From positions 37,254,751-37,318,750 of the forward strand of contig NC_134020.1 of assembly GCF_040712315.1 (NCBI RefSeq): a stretch of DNA of 64,000 bases, given 5' to 3'. The notes under the pieces were generated by a model. That model was given only the letters and a program-made list of their open reading frames with translations. It did no database searches and had not been told where the DNA came from. Made by a program: the position numbers and the translations under genes. Every line of letters begins with the position of its first letter. The stretch's first letter is position 1. Of this stretch, positions 51,215 through 63,479 are shown in pieces. The stretch is from Castanea sativa (lineage: Eukaryota; Streptophyta; Magnoliopsida; Fagales; Fagaceae).

Positions 51215-54200
51215 ATGAATATTGCTGCTCCAAGTATTGAAAATGCTAGACCTTTCACTCGTGCATGTGGATGGCACAAGTTATTGGCTAATAAGATTGT
51301 CGAAGTGGCAGAGAAGATTAAGAAACTGGGACAAGATGATCCAAGGAGAATTGTCCATTCGCTAAAAGTAGGACTGGCTCTCACATTGGTTTCCTTATTC
51401 TACTACATCCAACCACTCTATGATCGTATTGGCGAAAATTTAATATGGGCTGTCATGACAGTCGTTCTTGTCTTTGAGTTTTCTGTTGGTAAGCTTGGAA
51501 CTTATTTAATTACCCTGACATATAAACTAATTTTTTATGGGTATAACAGCTTCAGAATTGGAATTAACAATTGGCAACGTTTTTCTTTTTGATTTTTTTT
51601 CCAATCTTCTATAGGAGCAACTCTGGGAAAAGGCTTCAACAGGATGCTAGCAACGTTTTCAGCTGGTGCTCTAGGTTTTGGAGTTCATTACCTAGCAACT
51701 CTCGCTGGTGAAACAGGAGAGCCCATTGTACTTGGATTCTTCGTCGCTATGATAGGTAACATGTTATAGACAGATCTAATTCTAATATATATTCTAATAA
51801 ATTTTTTTTTTGACTTTTTATATTTTTCATAAAAATAGTGTCACAATTTTTTAAATAATTTATTAACAGTTGCCTTAATACTCCTGAACCTTTTAATCTT
51901 ATAGTTCAAAATTCTCAAACTCATAATTAGATTTGTTATGCATGCAGCTACGACAGTAACATTTGTAAGATTCTTTCCCACAATGAAGACAAGGTATGAC
52001 TACGGGCTGCTCATATTCATATTGACTTTCTCTTTAGTATCTGTTTCGAGTTACCGAGAAGATAAGGTGCTACGCATGGCCCATCAAAGGGTAACCACAA
52101 TCATCATGGGTAGCTTTATCGCTATTGCTATATGCATCTGCATACGTCCCGTTTGGATTGGAGAGGAACTTCAAAATTTGGTAGCTAACAACATTGAAAA
52201 GCTTGGGAATTTCTTACAAGGTATATATATTTTATGCTCCATATATATATAGTAAAATAAATATGAAACTTTCATGCCCCATATATAAAAATCATGAACA
52301 CTCCATAACTCTAATCATATTTGTGTTGGACATCAGTTTCCGATATGTCAAGAACAGAACACGCTTTTTATATATATATATATGTGTGTGTGTGTACCAT
52401 GTCCCATGTCATGTTAGTGTCCTTAGTTTATAATTCCTTTCCATTCTCTTTTTCTTTTCTTTTTTTCTTCTTCTCTTTTAATTTAATTTCTCAATATTGA
52501 CCAATACAAACTTACAGGATTTAGTGGTGAATACTTCAAAATATCAGAGGATGGGCAACCCTTGAGTGATAAAGCATTTCTTCAAGGATATAAAAGTCTT
52601 CTCACTTCAAAAAACACTGAAGAAACTATGGTTAGTATAAAATTGTCTCCCTAATCCTCTTGTTTACACCTCAAAACAAAAAAGTTATTTGAATTCCATG
52701 GCTACTTGAATTTTTCTTCTTTAATTTTTTGTATTTTCAGGCTAATCTAGCAAGATGGGAACTGTGGCACTATCGTTTTGGGTTCCGTCATCCTTGGAAA
52801 CAATATGTTAAGATTGGAGCCCTAACTCAGCAATGCGCTTACAAAATTGACGCTCTTAACAACTACCTTAACTCTAAGATCCAAGTAAATCAGCACTACT
52901 CAAATTTTAAATAGATGATTTAATTCACACAAGTCATTATGCATAGAACACTCTTCTGCAAAGATTATGTAGACAACAATCATATATACTCTTCTTTTTT
53001 TCGCTATAGTATACACTCATACCTACATAAACGTATATATACGTATGGTTTTTTTTTTTTTGGTTTTCGGCCCCCGAATGTCCCTTACGCAAGGGTGGGT
53101 CGGAGGGCAGGAGTAGACCATTTAAAGATCCCCCTGTCCAAAAAAAAAAAAAAACCAAAATTTATTTCCCTTCGTCTTTTATTAGTGTATTTCAATTTTC
53201 AATATCAGTACCTTAATATTACATTACAAATAAGTTCACATATATTCCAATTAGTGTAAAAATTATATTATTCTTTTGGTGTTGTGTCATATTTCTTTAT
53301 GATTTGTAACGATGATTAATTTTTCCATGCAAGTAAATCACTCTTTTATGCAATGACTTATTATTTTCGATCAATTTATATTTTTGAATCACTCAAGTTT
53401 ATACCATGTAAGTTTCTTAATTCTATAACTTTGTCTCAAGGGTAAACTTATATTGTTAACTTATAGTTATTTTTATTCGCCTATCTGTTAAAGTCATCAT
53501 AATATATTATCAAATTTGTTATATGACGATGAACTATTGTTGATTGTTTTGTTAGGCGTCATGTATAATATCAAATTTACGAAATGATAATTATATTATT
53601 TCTATTCTTTAATTAAAAATATTTTTGTTTATTTTAAAAAATTATGAGAAACCTTTCTTAATTTTTTTTAAATAAAAAAATGTTTTCAATTAATGTATAA
53701 AGGTCCCTGATGAAAATTAAAAATTTTCAATAAATTAAATTATTATTTAATGATTAAAATGCTTTATCAGTTAATATTTAGTTACTCTAAACGGCTTTAT
53801 AACTGAATTGGCACATGCACAAATTGCTTGGAAGTTTAGAAAAAAAATTATTTGAGTTGTGGGATTAGCAGAAAACTATAATTATCTAAAAAAAAAAAAA
53901 ACACAAATAATAATAATGTCATACATCCTTAATCATGACTCATGTGAAGTGTAGTTAATTCACTGACCCATGATTTGCCATCCTCACAGACGCTCAATGA
54001 GTTCGGAAGCAAAATTCAAGATCCAAGCACAAAAATCTGCTCAGAATCTGGGAAAGCTCTTAGGGAATTAGCATCAGCACTCAAAAAAATGAACCAATCA
54101 ACATCAGTTAATGCCCGCATTGAAAACTTAAAAACCGCTGCTGCAAACCTGAAATTCGTGCTTGATACATACCATTTGAAAGATGCTAGTCTCCAAGATA

Positions 54201-54331
54201 TCATACCATCTGCAGAAGTTGCTTTAACTCTAATTGATGTTGTACCAAGCATCGTGAAGATTGCCGATGCCGTTCATGAATTAGCCTCCCTTGCACATTT
54301 CAAGACTCCGGCCACAAGAGTGTCACCATAA
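51215..54331 (+). CDS. aluminium-activated malate transporter family protein (ALMT)
   Basis: Anion channel family (PF11744) for malate and related anions at the plasma or vacuolar membrane. Exons are 51215-51488, 51615-51755, 51948-52220, 52518-52630, 52741-52884 and 53990-54331. All borders are GT-AG and phases join to 428 residues. Residues ~41-51 hold DDPRRIVHSLKVG; then come membrane helices including WAVMTVVLVFEFSVGATLGKG (78-98) and FVRFFPTMKTRYDYG (144-158). The C-terminal half is soluble and helical with EYFK, FRHPWKQY and SESGKALRELA. The usual WEP motif reads WEL (exon 5). The tail is short: 428 versus roughly 450-500 residues in clade 1 members. The ATG at 51215 is the first in frame. 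Intron 5 is 1.1 kb and holds a small GC-rich insertion near 53050-53150. Subfamily and substrate are not resolved. Confidence 0.9.
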
Positions 54332-54605
54332 CCACCATATATATGTGCTCCATCGATCGGAGAACAATATCGCTGCCACTTTACGATGGTTCATACCCAA
54401 TTTGTTGGAGGTAGTGGATTTTTCTACTAAGTCTAACTCAGCTACAAGAATAATATTGGCGTGTGAAAGTATAAGAAGGCTAGATCTAATCCTTCAGCAG
54501 CAAAATGATCATCTTGAGGGGAGTGTGACTATTAATATAAATGGATGGTTACTGATAATGCTTAATCTAATCCTATTACTGTAAAGCTTTATAGCGAATT
54601 TCTAG

Positions 54606-57600
54606 ACACCAGGTACAATTGAATTCAGTAAGAGGGGAAAAAGTTAACTTTTTTCCTCTACCATTGGATCAAATACAAAAACCAAAAAAGAAAAAGAAAA
54701 AATTTCTGCCGTTGGATTCACTTGCACCCAGTGTATATAATACCTTTATTTTAGAAACCAGGGTATTTAATACCTTAGATATTGCATTTTCATTATCTCA
54801 ATCCTAAAATAGGAAATTACCAATGAAGTAACTAAGTGGTTTGATAATCATAAATTACTCTCAAACAATTTATAGGTTGAACTTCACTTAAAAAAAAAAA
54901 AATTTTACCATACTCGTATTTACAATTTTAAACTAAAATATTCTATGTTTCTAACCAAATGAATCAATGATTAAAGCATTTTGCACTTCGTGAAATGTTA
55001 TAAAACTTATTTACCAGAAGAAGCGGACCAGAAAATTCTTTATAGCAACCTTTAACTGATTTATGAGGTCAATCAATTTAGGAATAAAATTCAAATAAAA
55101 TTTTCATCCATAATGAAGTCATTGCATTCCGATGCTTGGATGTCGGGACTCGGAGAATCAATGGAATCTAATAAGAACTTGTGGGTTATTTGTTCACCTT
55201 GAACTTGAGTCTCATAAGATTTTCCAGAATTTCTAACAATTTTTATCCCTTGATCTTTTTTTATTTTTTATTTTATTGATTTACATCTACCTTCTCAAGC
55301 AACTCTACATTTTAATGTTTGACTTCGTTGTAATTAAATTAAATGCAAAATTTCAAATTCAAAGACTTGAACTTGTTCCCAATGTGGCGTCACATAAATC
55401 TGGTGTCTTCTCATGATACTTGGATATCAAATTCCTCGTTATTAATAATAGGGTAAATTTCAGTAACCTACCCTAAGGTTTGGACTAATGCTAACCAAGT
55501 CCAACACATTTTAAAATTGATCAACTTAGTCCCTAAGCCCAACTTACTCCTTAACCACTGTTAGCCCATCCGTTAGTCATTTAGCACAATATTCTCTCTC
55601 TCGCAGATTCTCTCCTCTTTCATGTCTCTCTCTTCTTTCATCTCAAAATTTCTCATTCCTCTCTGTAACCCTAAACTATGAGGCCCAAAATTTCAAGCCA
55701 CAACCATCGCTGCCGCCGCCACCACAGTCACCACAAGCCAACACTAGTACCACAGTGGTTCTCTCTGTCAGTTCTTTTTCTCTCAAGCTCAACCATGGCC
55801 GAACTCCACAAAGCCACGCCACCACTAATGGCAGCTGAGCTCACCACCACCACCACAACCACTGGCCAATGCTTTCTCCTCTTTATTTCTCTCTTATTTT
55901 CTTCTTTACTTTTTAAATTTATTTTCTCCTTTTGTTTTTGGTTAAATCCCTTTTGTGTTTGGTATTGTGATAGGTTTTTGGTTTTGTTAATTTAGGGATT
56001 GGGTTTTTGTTGGTTGTAGGGATTTAGTGATTTTGATTTGAGTTTGTAAAATGGGATATTGGGTGTTTTGAGCTTTGCTATTAAGGTTTGGAAAATAGGA
56101 TATAGGGGTTGATTTCCAATGGGCTTGGATGTACTGTGCATATGTGCCTAAATTAGTGATGTAAGCTTTGTTTGTGGTGGTGGGTTTGTAAAAAAACTGA
56201 CAATGGTGGTGAGGCAGTGATTTTGTTTGGCTTTGTAAAAGACAAGAATTTGATGGGTTCATTAGTCAAAATCTATGTATGTCTTGCTGATTTGGTATGG
56301 GTTTGGCTGGGTGTACACACAAAGAGAGAAGAGAGGGGCAAGAGAGAGAATAGAGGGTAGGGGAAAATCAGAGAGATGAGAGAGAGAAGAGAGGGCTGAC
56401 TAATGACATTAACGGTGTTGAGGGACTAAATTGATCAATTTTAAAATCTTTTGGACTTAGTTGGTATTGACCCAAATCCCAGGGTAAGTTACTGAAATTT
56501 ACCCTTATTAATAATATTCCTACTTTATTTGACTAGAAATTTTTTAACCATTATCAAATAATTCTTGAACTTGAGGAAAAAACTGTCATTTGCCTTACCC
56601 ATCACACTTTTAAGTCTTAATATGGTTGTTAAAGACATATCAAGCCCAATAGTCAAGGTCCAACCCCAATTTTACTTAATGTGCACAAGACAAAAATTAT
56701 ATTTGTACCACAAGTCTATTAACTATAGTTAATGTGTGGTCAGTTTAAGGTTTCTCTTTTATTGTAATACAAGATTTATATTTCACTCATAGATAAGTTA
56801 TGTAGCTCTCAAAGGTTTTCCTCCGTATTTGTAGACCGTTAGTTTAAACCACATAAATTTCCAACGTTTCTTTCTTCTTCTCTTTTATATTTCTTTCCTC
56901 CTATTTATTTAACATTGTTTGTTATCCTATCATTATAATACATCCTACAATCAAGCTCGTTTGCGGCAAGTTTCATTTTTCTTTAAAAAAACCTTCAAAA
57001 TTGTTAGAGATATATTAAACCCAATAGCATAGGGGAGCCTAATCTTGCTTAATGTGCAAACCAAGTACAAATTTTGTGTTACAATGAACCCAATATATAT
57101 AGGTACATATAAAAGGCTAAATCCTAGATTAACCATATATTAGCTATGATTAATAGACTTGTTGCAAGTATAACACTTGGCTTGCACACTATGTAAGATT
57201 GGACTTGAACTTATACTATTGGGCTTAATATATCTCTTAAAAGAATATAAAAATATAAATTTGAAAATCAAATAATCTTTCTAAAGTGCACTAAAAAAAA
57301 AAAAAAAAAAGGTTAACGTGCAAACTACATCCTTGAAGTTCGGTGTCTTTGGATTTTATATCCTAAGATTTCAAAATTTGAATTTTACACTCTTAAAATT
57401 ATATTTCATTTGGATTAACAATGCTTCCATCTATATTTTCTGTCAAATGACACATAACCTTATCACGTGTATTTAATTAGTTTAATAAAATAATACCACG
57501 TGGCATAATAACAATTACGTAGCATCACTTTTAAAGCATTAATTTTTTTTTCCTCTAAGGAGTTCATAATTTTTACTTGGGGGAAGCCTAAAATAATTAA

Positions 57601-58374
57601 GTTTAGTTAACTTTTTAAAGAGCTTTAATGAGAATTTCAAAAATTTTGGAGTACACTGTACACGCATATCACAATTTTTTATGAACAATGTGAAAGCAAC
57701 GCGGCAGTGGAAAGGGAAATGTGGTTGTACCGACAGAGTGACAGGCACATGAAGGTCTAATTGGTTCTTAACTTGAAGTACTTTATTGATCAAAATAGGT
57801 AACAACCAGTGTCATCAAACATTTGTGCTTATCAAACAGGAAAAAAAGAAAAGAAAAGCATTTAGGCACAGATGTTATTACAAATTTTGAGTCGGAAAGC
57901 ATGGCCTTAAGGTCAAAAATAAGAACCATATATATATTAGGACATTCAAATTCATGGCTTCCATGCGTACGTACGTGCATGCAAGCATGCATGGACGGAA
58001 TAAAACTAGTGAAGTCCACAATTAACAGCTAGTACTGTTTCCTACAACTCATTTTACCAAAGACTTTTTCACAAGTTAGGTTACATAACTGATTCTCTAG
58101 TCTTTGGTGAAAAACAAATTCAATCACTACTTGACTCGTACATAAATTGTGGTAATGTATATGACAAAGTGTATATACATAAATGTTTTGGTTTCCTACT
58201 CCAATTTTTCATTGTACAAAATGCATGCGGTCAACATCAAACCTTCAACTTTCTTAAGAAATGTTATTTTTCAAGAGATTTATCAAACAGATCCGGGGAG
58301 ACAAGTCTTGAAATGTACAAGTGAAGATTATGTTCGTGTGTGTGAGAGAATACACTTTAGCAGCAAATAAAATA
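54606..58374. repeat. segmental duplication copy B
   Basis: Starts about 275 bp after the ALMT stop at AGGTACAATTGAATTCAGTA. The 54606-55440 part matches copy C only; 56051-58374 matches copy A almost exactly. It contains the MULE-like element 55451-56504 that copy C lacks. No gene is apparent; short open frames are shared with A and show no family. Confidence 0.88.
55451..56504. mobile_element. MULE-like element
   Basis: Begins GGGTAAATTTCAGTAACCTA and ends with the complement GTTACTGAAATTTACCC. The inverted similarity continues inward (TTAAAATTGATCAACTTAGT and its inverted counterpart). The 12 bp TTATTAATAATA stands on both sides (55439-55450, 56505-56516); a 9-11 bp duplication extended by chance would explain it. 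The interior carries a His/Pro-rich open frame at 55678-55995 and a small frame at 56172, neither recognised. Confidence 0.8.
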
Positions 58375-58445
58375 TAAAAAAAGAGTATACAAATAAAATG
58401 TACAAGTGAAGATTATGTTCGTGTGTTTGAGTATTGCTGATTTAC

Positions 58446-58772
58446 TTGAATCGTTAAGGTAGTTGTTAAGAGCTTCAATTTTATAGGTGCATTGCTGAGT
58501 TAGGGTTCCAACTTTAACATATTGTTTCCAAGGATGAAAGAGCCCAAAACGATAGTGCCACAGTTCCCATCTTGCTAGATTAGCCTGAAAATTAAAAAAT
58601 AGTTACAAAAAATTGAAGAAAAAAAAAAAGTCAAGTAGCTATGGAACTCAAATAACTTCATTTTTTTTTTTGAGGTGAAAACAAGAGGGCTAGGGCGACA
58701 ATTTTATACTCACCATAGTTTCTTCATTGTTTTTTTTTGAAGTGAGAAGGCTTTTATATCCTTGAATAAATG
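58446..58772 (-). pseudogene. ALMT pseudogene fragment (parts of exons 4 and 5)
   Basis: On the minus strand 58772-58714 matches the end of ALMT exon 4 (GGATATAAAAG, GAAGAAACTATG then GT). 58584-58446 matches exon 5, including the encoded ARWELWHYRFG and HPWKQYVK. The intervening intron is 129 bp. Compared with the intact gene, exon 4 has a two-base length change in its A-run and exon 5 lacks five bases near its end, so the frame is broken. Exon 6 is absent. Exon 4 stops exactly where an LTR begins, so the 5' exons were separated by a retrotransposon insertion and may lie beyond the window. Confidence 0.88.
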
Positions 58773-59786
58773 TGATGAGAAATTTAGACCCCGATTGATA
58801 GAATTAACAAGTTTTAAACCCAAGTTGTTAATTAGATTTATTATGAATAAAACTTGTTAAAACAAACAAACATCAATATCATGTCAAATATAAGTGCAGC
58901 AGAAAAGTAAATAAGACAAGATATGATGACTTAAGAAAACCAATGAAACCAACCAATTTTATAGTAAAAAACCTGGGAGGAAACCTTCTCGAAAAGCAAT
59001 CCACTATAATAAAGGTTTCAGATTTAGTACAAAACTTTTGTCCCTATACTCAACAATCTCTGTAGATGAACTCACTGCAGAAATCTTCTACCGCTTTAGA
59101 ACCTCTGAACTCTTCAATATATGAATGCCACCTTTTTGATGCACGGATCCCAGTATGGGACTAAATCTTTTGCACGAATCTCAGTACATGACTCGCTCAG
59201 CAACTTGAGGAAGAAGAATGTTGGCTGCAAAATTCTTCACTTCATCAACAATGAAGATTAAGAAACACTTGGTTACAAAACCTTAAAGTGCAAAGACGCA
59301 GTAGTTTCTTTTAGAGAGAATAAGGTTTCAGTCACCTTTTGCATATGTTCTCCTTGTATTATCTTATTTTCTTATGTGACGGCCTCTAAAATAAGCCTTA
59401 TATATGTATAGAGTTGTGAGAAAAAAAGCCCTAAACACATAATCACGAATTGGAGTCAAAACAAATCTGAAATTATGTTTTTTATAAACATCGATAGATA
59501 GCATTTGTCGAGATGCTGTCGAGCAGCTGTCGAGCCAGGGGGCTGGAATAGCTTCTTAAGCTCGATGGATACTAGTTGTTGAGCTTTAATGATAGACACT
59601 TCTTAGCTTGTTTCTTGGACAGACTTGCATGATTTTAACACTTGATCTTAAAACCTTATTTCTTGAAGTATTAAAAATATCCTAGATCTACCCAAGTACA
59701 AGTAAAGTGCGTTTTCTCAAAGGATTAGCTAATTACATAGAATAATGACATATGTACCTAACAAGTGAAACACATATGTCCTAACA
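58771..59786 (-). repeat. LTR of a retrotransposon inserted in the ALMT pseudogene
   Basis: On the minus strand it starts TGTTAGGACATATG after a purine-rich GCCAAAAGGGAAGATTG tract and ends CTCATCACA at the exon 4 break. The start and the preceding internal phrase match those of the LTR at 35605, so the two are related. Length about 1.0 kb. Confidence 0.65.
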
Positions 59787-60104
59787 ATCTTCCCTTTTGG
59801 CAATCCGTGACAAAATTACAACAAACAAATAAACATATGAGAGAAGTCATAAAACACTCAACTCATACTCACTTGTTGAATACAATAAAATCTATCATAA
59901 TATAAACTCTTGAAAAACTTTGTAAGAAGAGAGTTCATGACAAGTAGATTTTGACAACCTGTATTTCTGAAACACTTTAAACAAAATACATCAAGGCATC
60001 TTTGTGTGAAACAGAAAGAATAGATTACATACAAAATATAAGAAGCATGTGTATAGAGATAGAAAAGAAACAACACATATAAAGGTAGGTGAAGAAGACA
60101 TACA

Positions 60105-60145
<41 letters not shown>

Positions 60146-60695
60146 ACAAGGATAAGCACAATGTATGTAAAATTGGTCACAAGACCTAAGGTACAAGAAC
60201 AAGAAGCTAAAAGAAGCTCCTACAACAACAATAAGGTCATAAATCCCCCTAACAACATGAAACACATCTCCTCCTTATAAGGGCATGTATTTCTCCCCCC
60301 TAACTTGTAGAATCTTAAAGAAAGAAATCACAAATTCTCTAATTTCTCCCCCTTTTTGTCACGATTGACAGAGGGTACTGGAAGCTAAAAAGTTTTACTC
60401 AAGAAACATAAAGATGATAAAAAATGATCAAGGGGCAAAACGAATCCATAAAAATGCATAAATGTAATGAAACAAGATGCTATGGATGACAAGATCAAAG
60501 AAACATGCAAAACATGTGAAAAACAATATATGAAAGAGAATTTCGATCGATTGAGAGGTGTCAAGAAGCTATTGAGGATCTAGAAGAAATCTCGATTGAT
60601 CCATCTAGCTATCGAGAGATGTCGAGATTGCGATAAGGAACAGCTTAAGATCTCGACAGATAGCCAGGTGTCGAAGAGGTATCGAGGAGGTGTTG
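59787..60695 (-). mobile_element. internal part of the LTR retrotransposon
   Basis: Contains a second purine tract on the minus strand (GTGACAAAAAGGGGGAGAAA near 60345-60365). It also has many TCGAT/ATCGA-rich phrases from 60540 to 60690, like those near the other copy. No polymerase gene is visible before the similarity fades near 60695. Confidence 0.5.
60101..60135. repeat. (CA)n microsatellite
   Basis: Perfect CA run followed by a short AT run. Confidence 0.95.
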
Positions 60696-61184
60696 GTATA
60701 CTAATTGTCTATTATGGTCAACCACAAGTCTTTTATATTACTCAAAATTATGTATTTATATAATGTATCTACATAATATATCATCACTACATAATATCTG
60801 CATAATGTATCTGTCAACAAAAAAGATTATCCTATGTAAAAGCAATTTAGAGTCATATAGGCACTATGTTTAAATTTTTTGTCTTTTACTTCATTCATTC
60901 ATTCATTCTTTTTTTTCTTTTTTTTTAATTATATATTTTTAGTACTTTTATGTGTAAAAAACTTCTACCTAGAATCCATCAAACCAAAAATTTCTTAAAG
61001 AAAAAATAAAATTAAGTTTGAAATTCAAAGTAAAGAATTGAGATTTTGGTAAAGAGGAATGAAATAATTAACATTGCAAATATGTTCTCTTTTGCAAGTT
61101 GGCAGAGAGGAATAAAATAATTACTTAGCTATGAGGGAAAAAAACCTAATAAGAGAATTGTGTTATAAAGGGGAAGAGAAATAT

Positions 61185-61218
<34 letters not shown>

Positions 61219-61653
61219 ATGGAAGAGGAGAGACCAAAGTTAGTGATAGTGAGGGTGTGAGGAAAGAAAAAGAAAAGGGAAGAGAGAAAGAGTGAGAGAG
61301 AGATTGTTTTCCAAATTTTTTTTTTGGAAAACAACCTATATAAAATAAGCCTTATTTTTATTAGGATTTTCCATTAACTAAAGATAGTTTTCTGTTAACC
61401 AGTTTTTTTGTGCTACCAAACACCGAAAAATGTGAAAAACTATCTTTACAGAAAGCTTTTTAGCAAAACAAACAGAGCGTATATTCATTAATCTAAAATA
61501 GTACTCTAAATACAATTTAGTGTACAATACAACTACATTGTACAGTAATATTTCTTTTTTTATATAAAAATTTTTATTTTATTTATTAGCTAATATTTGA
61601 GCTTAATTAATACTATTATAATGAAATGTCAAAATTAGGAGTGTTAAGCCATC
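60696..61653. other. gene-free DNA with a truncated MITE and a (GA)n tract
   Basis: No gene. 61189-61217 is a (GA)n run. About 61300-61482 is a 5'-truncated copy of the MITE family at 333-660: it shares ACTAAAGATAGTTTTC, GCTACCAAACAC-type phrases and the end AAACAAACAGAGCGTA. Confidence 0.65.
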
Positions 61654-62133
61654 GCCTCATTTACTTATACTATAGAGTTGGCCAGAGCTAATAAGTCTAC
61701 CTCTTGACTTCGTGAATTTGCCTGTGTCAACCATATGACACCTTCTTTTCCTCTAATTTCAATTATACGCACCACCCATCTACCATTCGCACATACATAT
61801 GGCTCCACTATGTTTGTCTTATCTGTAGCTAGACACTATCACTACGTCAAAGCTTTCAGTTCCTCAGGTGTTTCATGTTCCTAAAATGTCATATAATCTA
61901 CGCTTTGTTTGACTGCCTCATTTACTTGTACTGTAGAGCCGGCCCTAACCTAGTAAGTCTACCTCTTTGACTTCTTAACTCCATCTGTTGCAACCACATG
62001 ACACTTTGTTTTTCTCTAATTTCAATCATACAAACCAACCATCTATTATTTGCACAACATACACATGGCTCCACTATGTTTGTCCGCTCTATATATCACT
62101 ATCAGTACGTCAAACCTTTCAGTTCCTAAGGTG
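61654..62133. repeat. tandem duplication, ~261 bp unit
   Basis: GCCTCATTTACTT starts unit 1 at 61654 and unit 2 at 61915. Both contain GGCTCCACTATGTTTGTC and CAGTTCCT(C/A)AGGTG. Unit 2 is interrupted at 62133 by the hAT-like element and resumes at 63322. Confidence 0.88.
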
Positions 62134-63321
62134 CAGTGCCGGCCCTTCCCTTAGGCCAATTAGGCAATTGCCTAAGGCCCCAAGTGGAAAGGAGGCCCCA
62201 AAATTTAGAAAAAAAATTAGGTAGTAAAAAAAAAAAAAAAATTTATTTGCAGATAAAGCCTTATTTTCAGCACATCCTTTTAACCAAAAAATAAAAATTT
62301 TGGTAGATCCGGTTATACATTGGCTCTAAACAAAATCATTGTCCAAAAATAATATTATTATCCTCTAGACAAACCAAAAATCAATAAGATAAACTACAAA
62401 TCTGTTCTAAAAGATTAACCACAAAACAATCACAAATCAAAACAAATAAAACAACTCAAATCCCTAAAATTTTTAGTTTTACCGTTCCTCAAATCCCTTT
62501 GCAACTCTGCCTCTTCTCTTTGCTTTCCGCCTCTGGCCTCTCTCATCTCAAGCAAGCTTGCATTTCTTTGCCTCTCTGATTCCTAATCCTTCTCATCTCA
62601 AGAAAGCTTGCCTCTGCACCTCTCCTCTAGCCTCTAGGTTTTGAGTTCTCTCAGTGCGCTCTGCTATCGTGTGCTTCAGCGCTTGGCTTCTTTTTTTTCT
62701 TTTTTTTTTGATGAATGGGCGCTTGGCTTCAGACTTTCTCTAATCTCTACACGTTTTATTTGCTTGGACAGTTGGACTTATTAAGTAACTTCAAATAAAA
62801 AATTGGGCCGCCATCCGCTGCCTGGATGTGTTTCACGTTGTTTGGGTTTTTTTTTTTTTTTTTTGGGTTATACTGTTATGTGTTATAGAAATTAGATATG
62901 ATTTGTTTTGTGCTTTTTTTAGGTGGGTCTTATTAATAAGCCTTGTGTTATGGTTGTGCTTAAAATTTTGTTATGCTTATGTTTAATTTTTTTAAAAAAA
63001 ATTTAATCTTGTGTTTATATATATATATTTTTTAGTTAGTGGTAATATATTGAATAAGTCTTTATTTATGCAGGTTGAAATTGCTAAAAACTTGTTATTA
63101 TTTGGTGAAACTACAACAATACTTTTTATATAAATCAGGCTCTATTTCTCATTTACTTTACACTTGAAAGTTATTTTTTATTTTAGTCTTTATAAATATA
63201 TTGTTTGATTAGAAATGTCTATTAGAAAATATGCATCTGGATATGAAAACTTTAAAAATAAATAAATAAACCCCATTTTTAGTTCTCGCCTAAGGCCCCA
63301 AAATATCTAAGGTCGGCCCTG
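62134..63321. mobile_element. hAT-like nonautonomous element with perfect target duplication
   Basis: The ends are CAGTGCCGGCCC and the inverted GGTCGGCCCTG. CTAAGGTG is repeated exactly on both sides (62126-62133, 63322-63329). Subterminal GCCTAAGGCCCCAA occurs at both ends in opposite orientation. Unit 1 of the surrounding tandem duplication preserves the unoccupied site (CCTCAGGTGTTTCATG near 61862). There is no transposase frame. Confidence 0.93.
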
Positions 63322-63479
63322 CTAAGGTGTTTCATGTTCCTAAACTATTGTATAATCTACGTTTTGTTGGCCAACTGTGTGAACCTGGGTACTATATCTT
63401 ATTCATTTCCTCTGGTTATGCCCTGTAGAATTTACAGACAAGACAAACATGCACTTGCAACCGACCGTAGAGTTTGACA

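Noticed and set aside
53050..53150. Possible SINE end in ALMT intron 5 (GC-rich block with a poly-A run after it)
   Set aside because: Poly-T before and poly-A after could equally be a small inverted-repeat insertion; no Pol III boxes seen.
54291..54584. 97-codon ORF after the ALMT stop, first taken for a continuation of ALMT
   Set aside because: Different frame and no ALMT-like residues; it overlaps the true last exon.
55678..55995. 105-codon His/Pro/Thr-rich ORF
   Set aside because: Composition follows CCACCAC simple repeats inside the MULE-like element; no domain seen.
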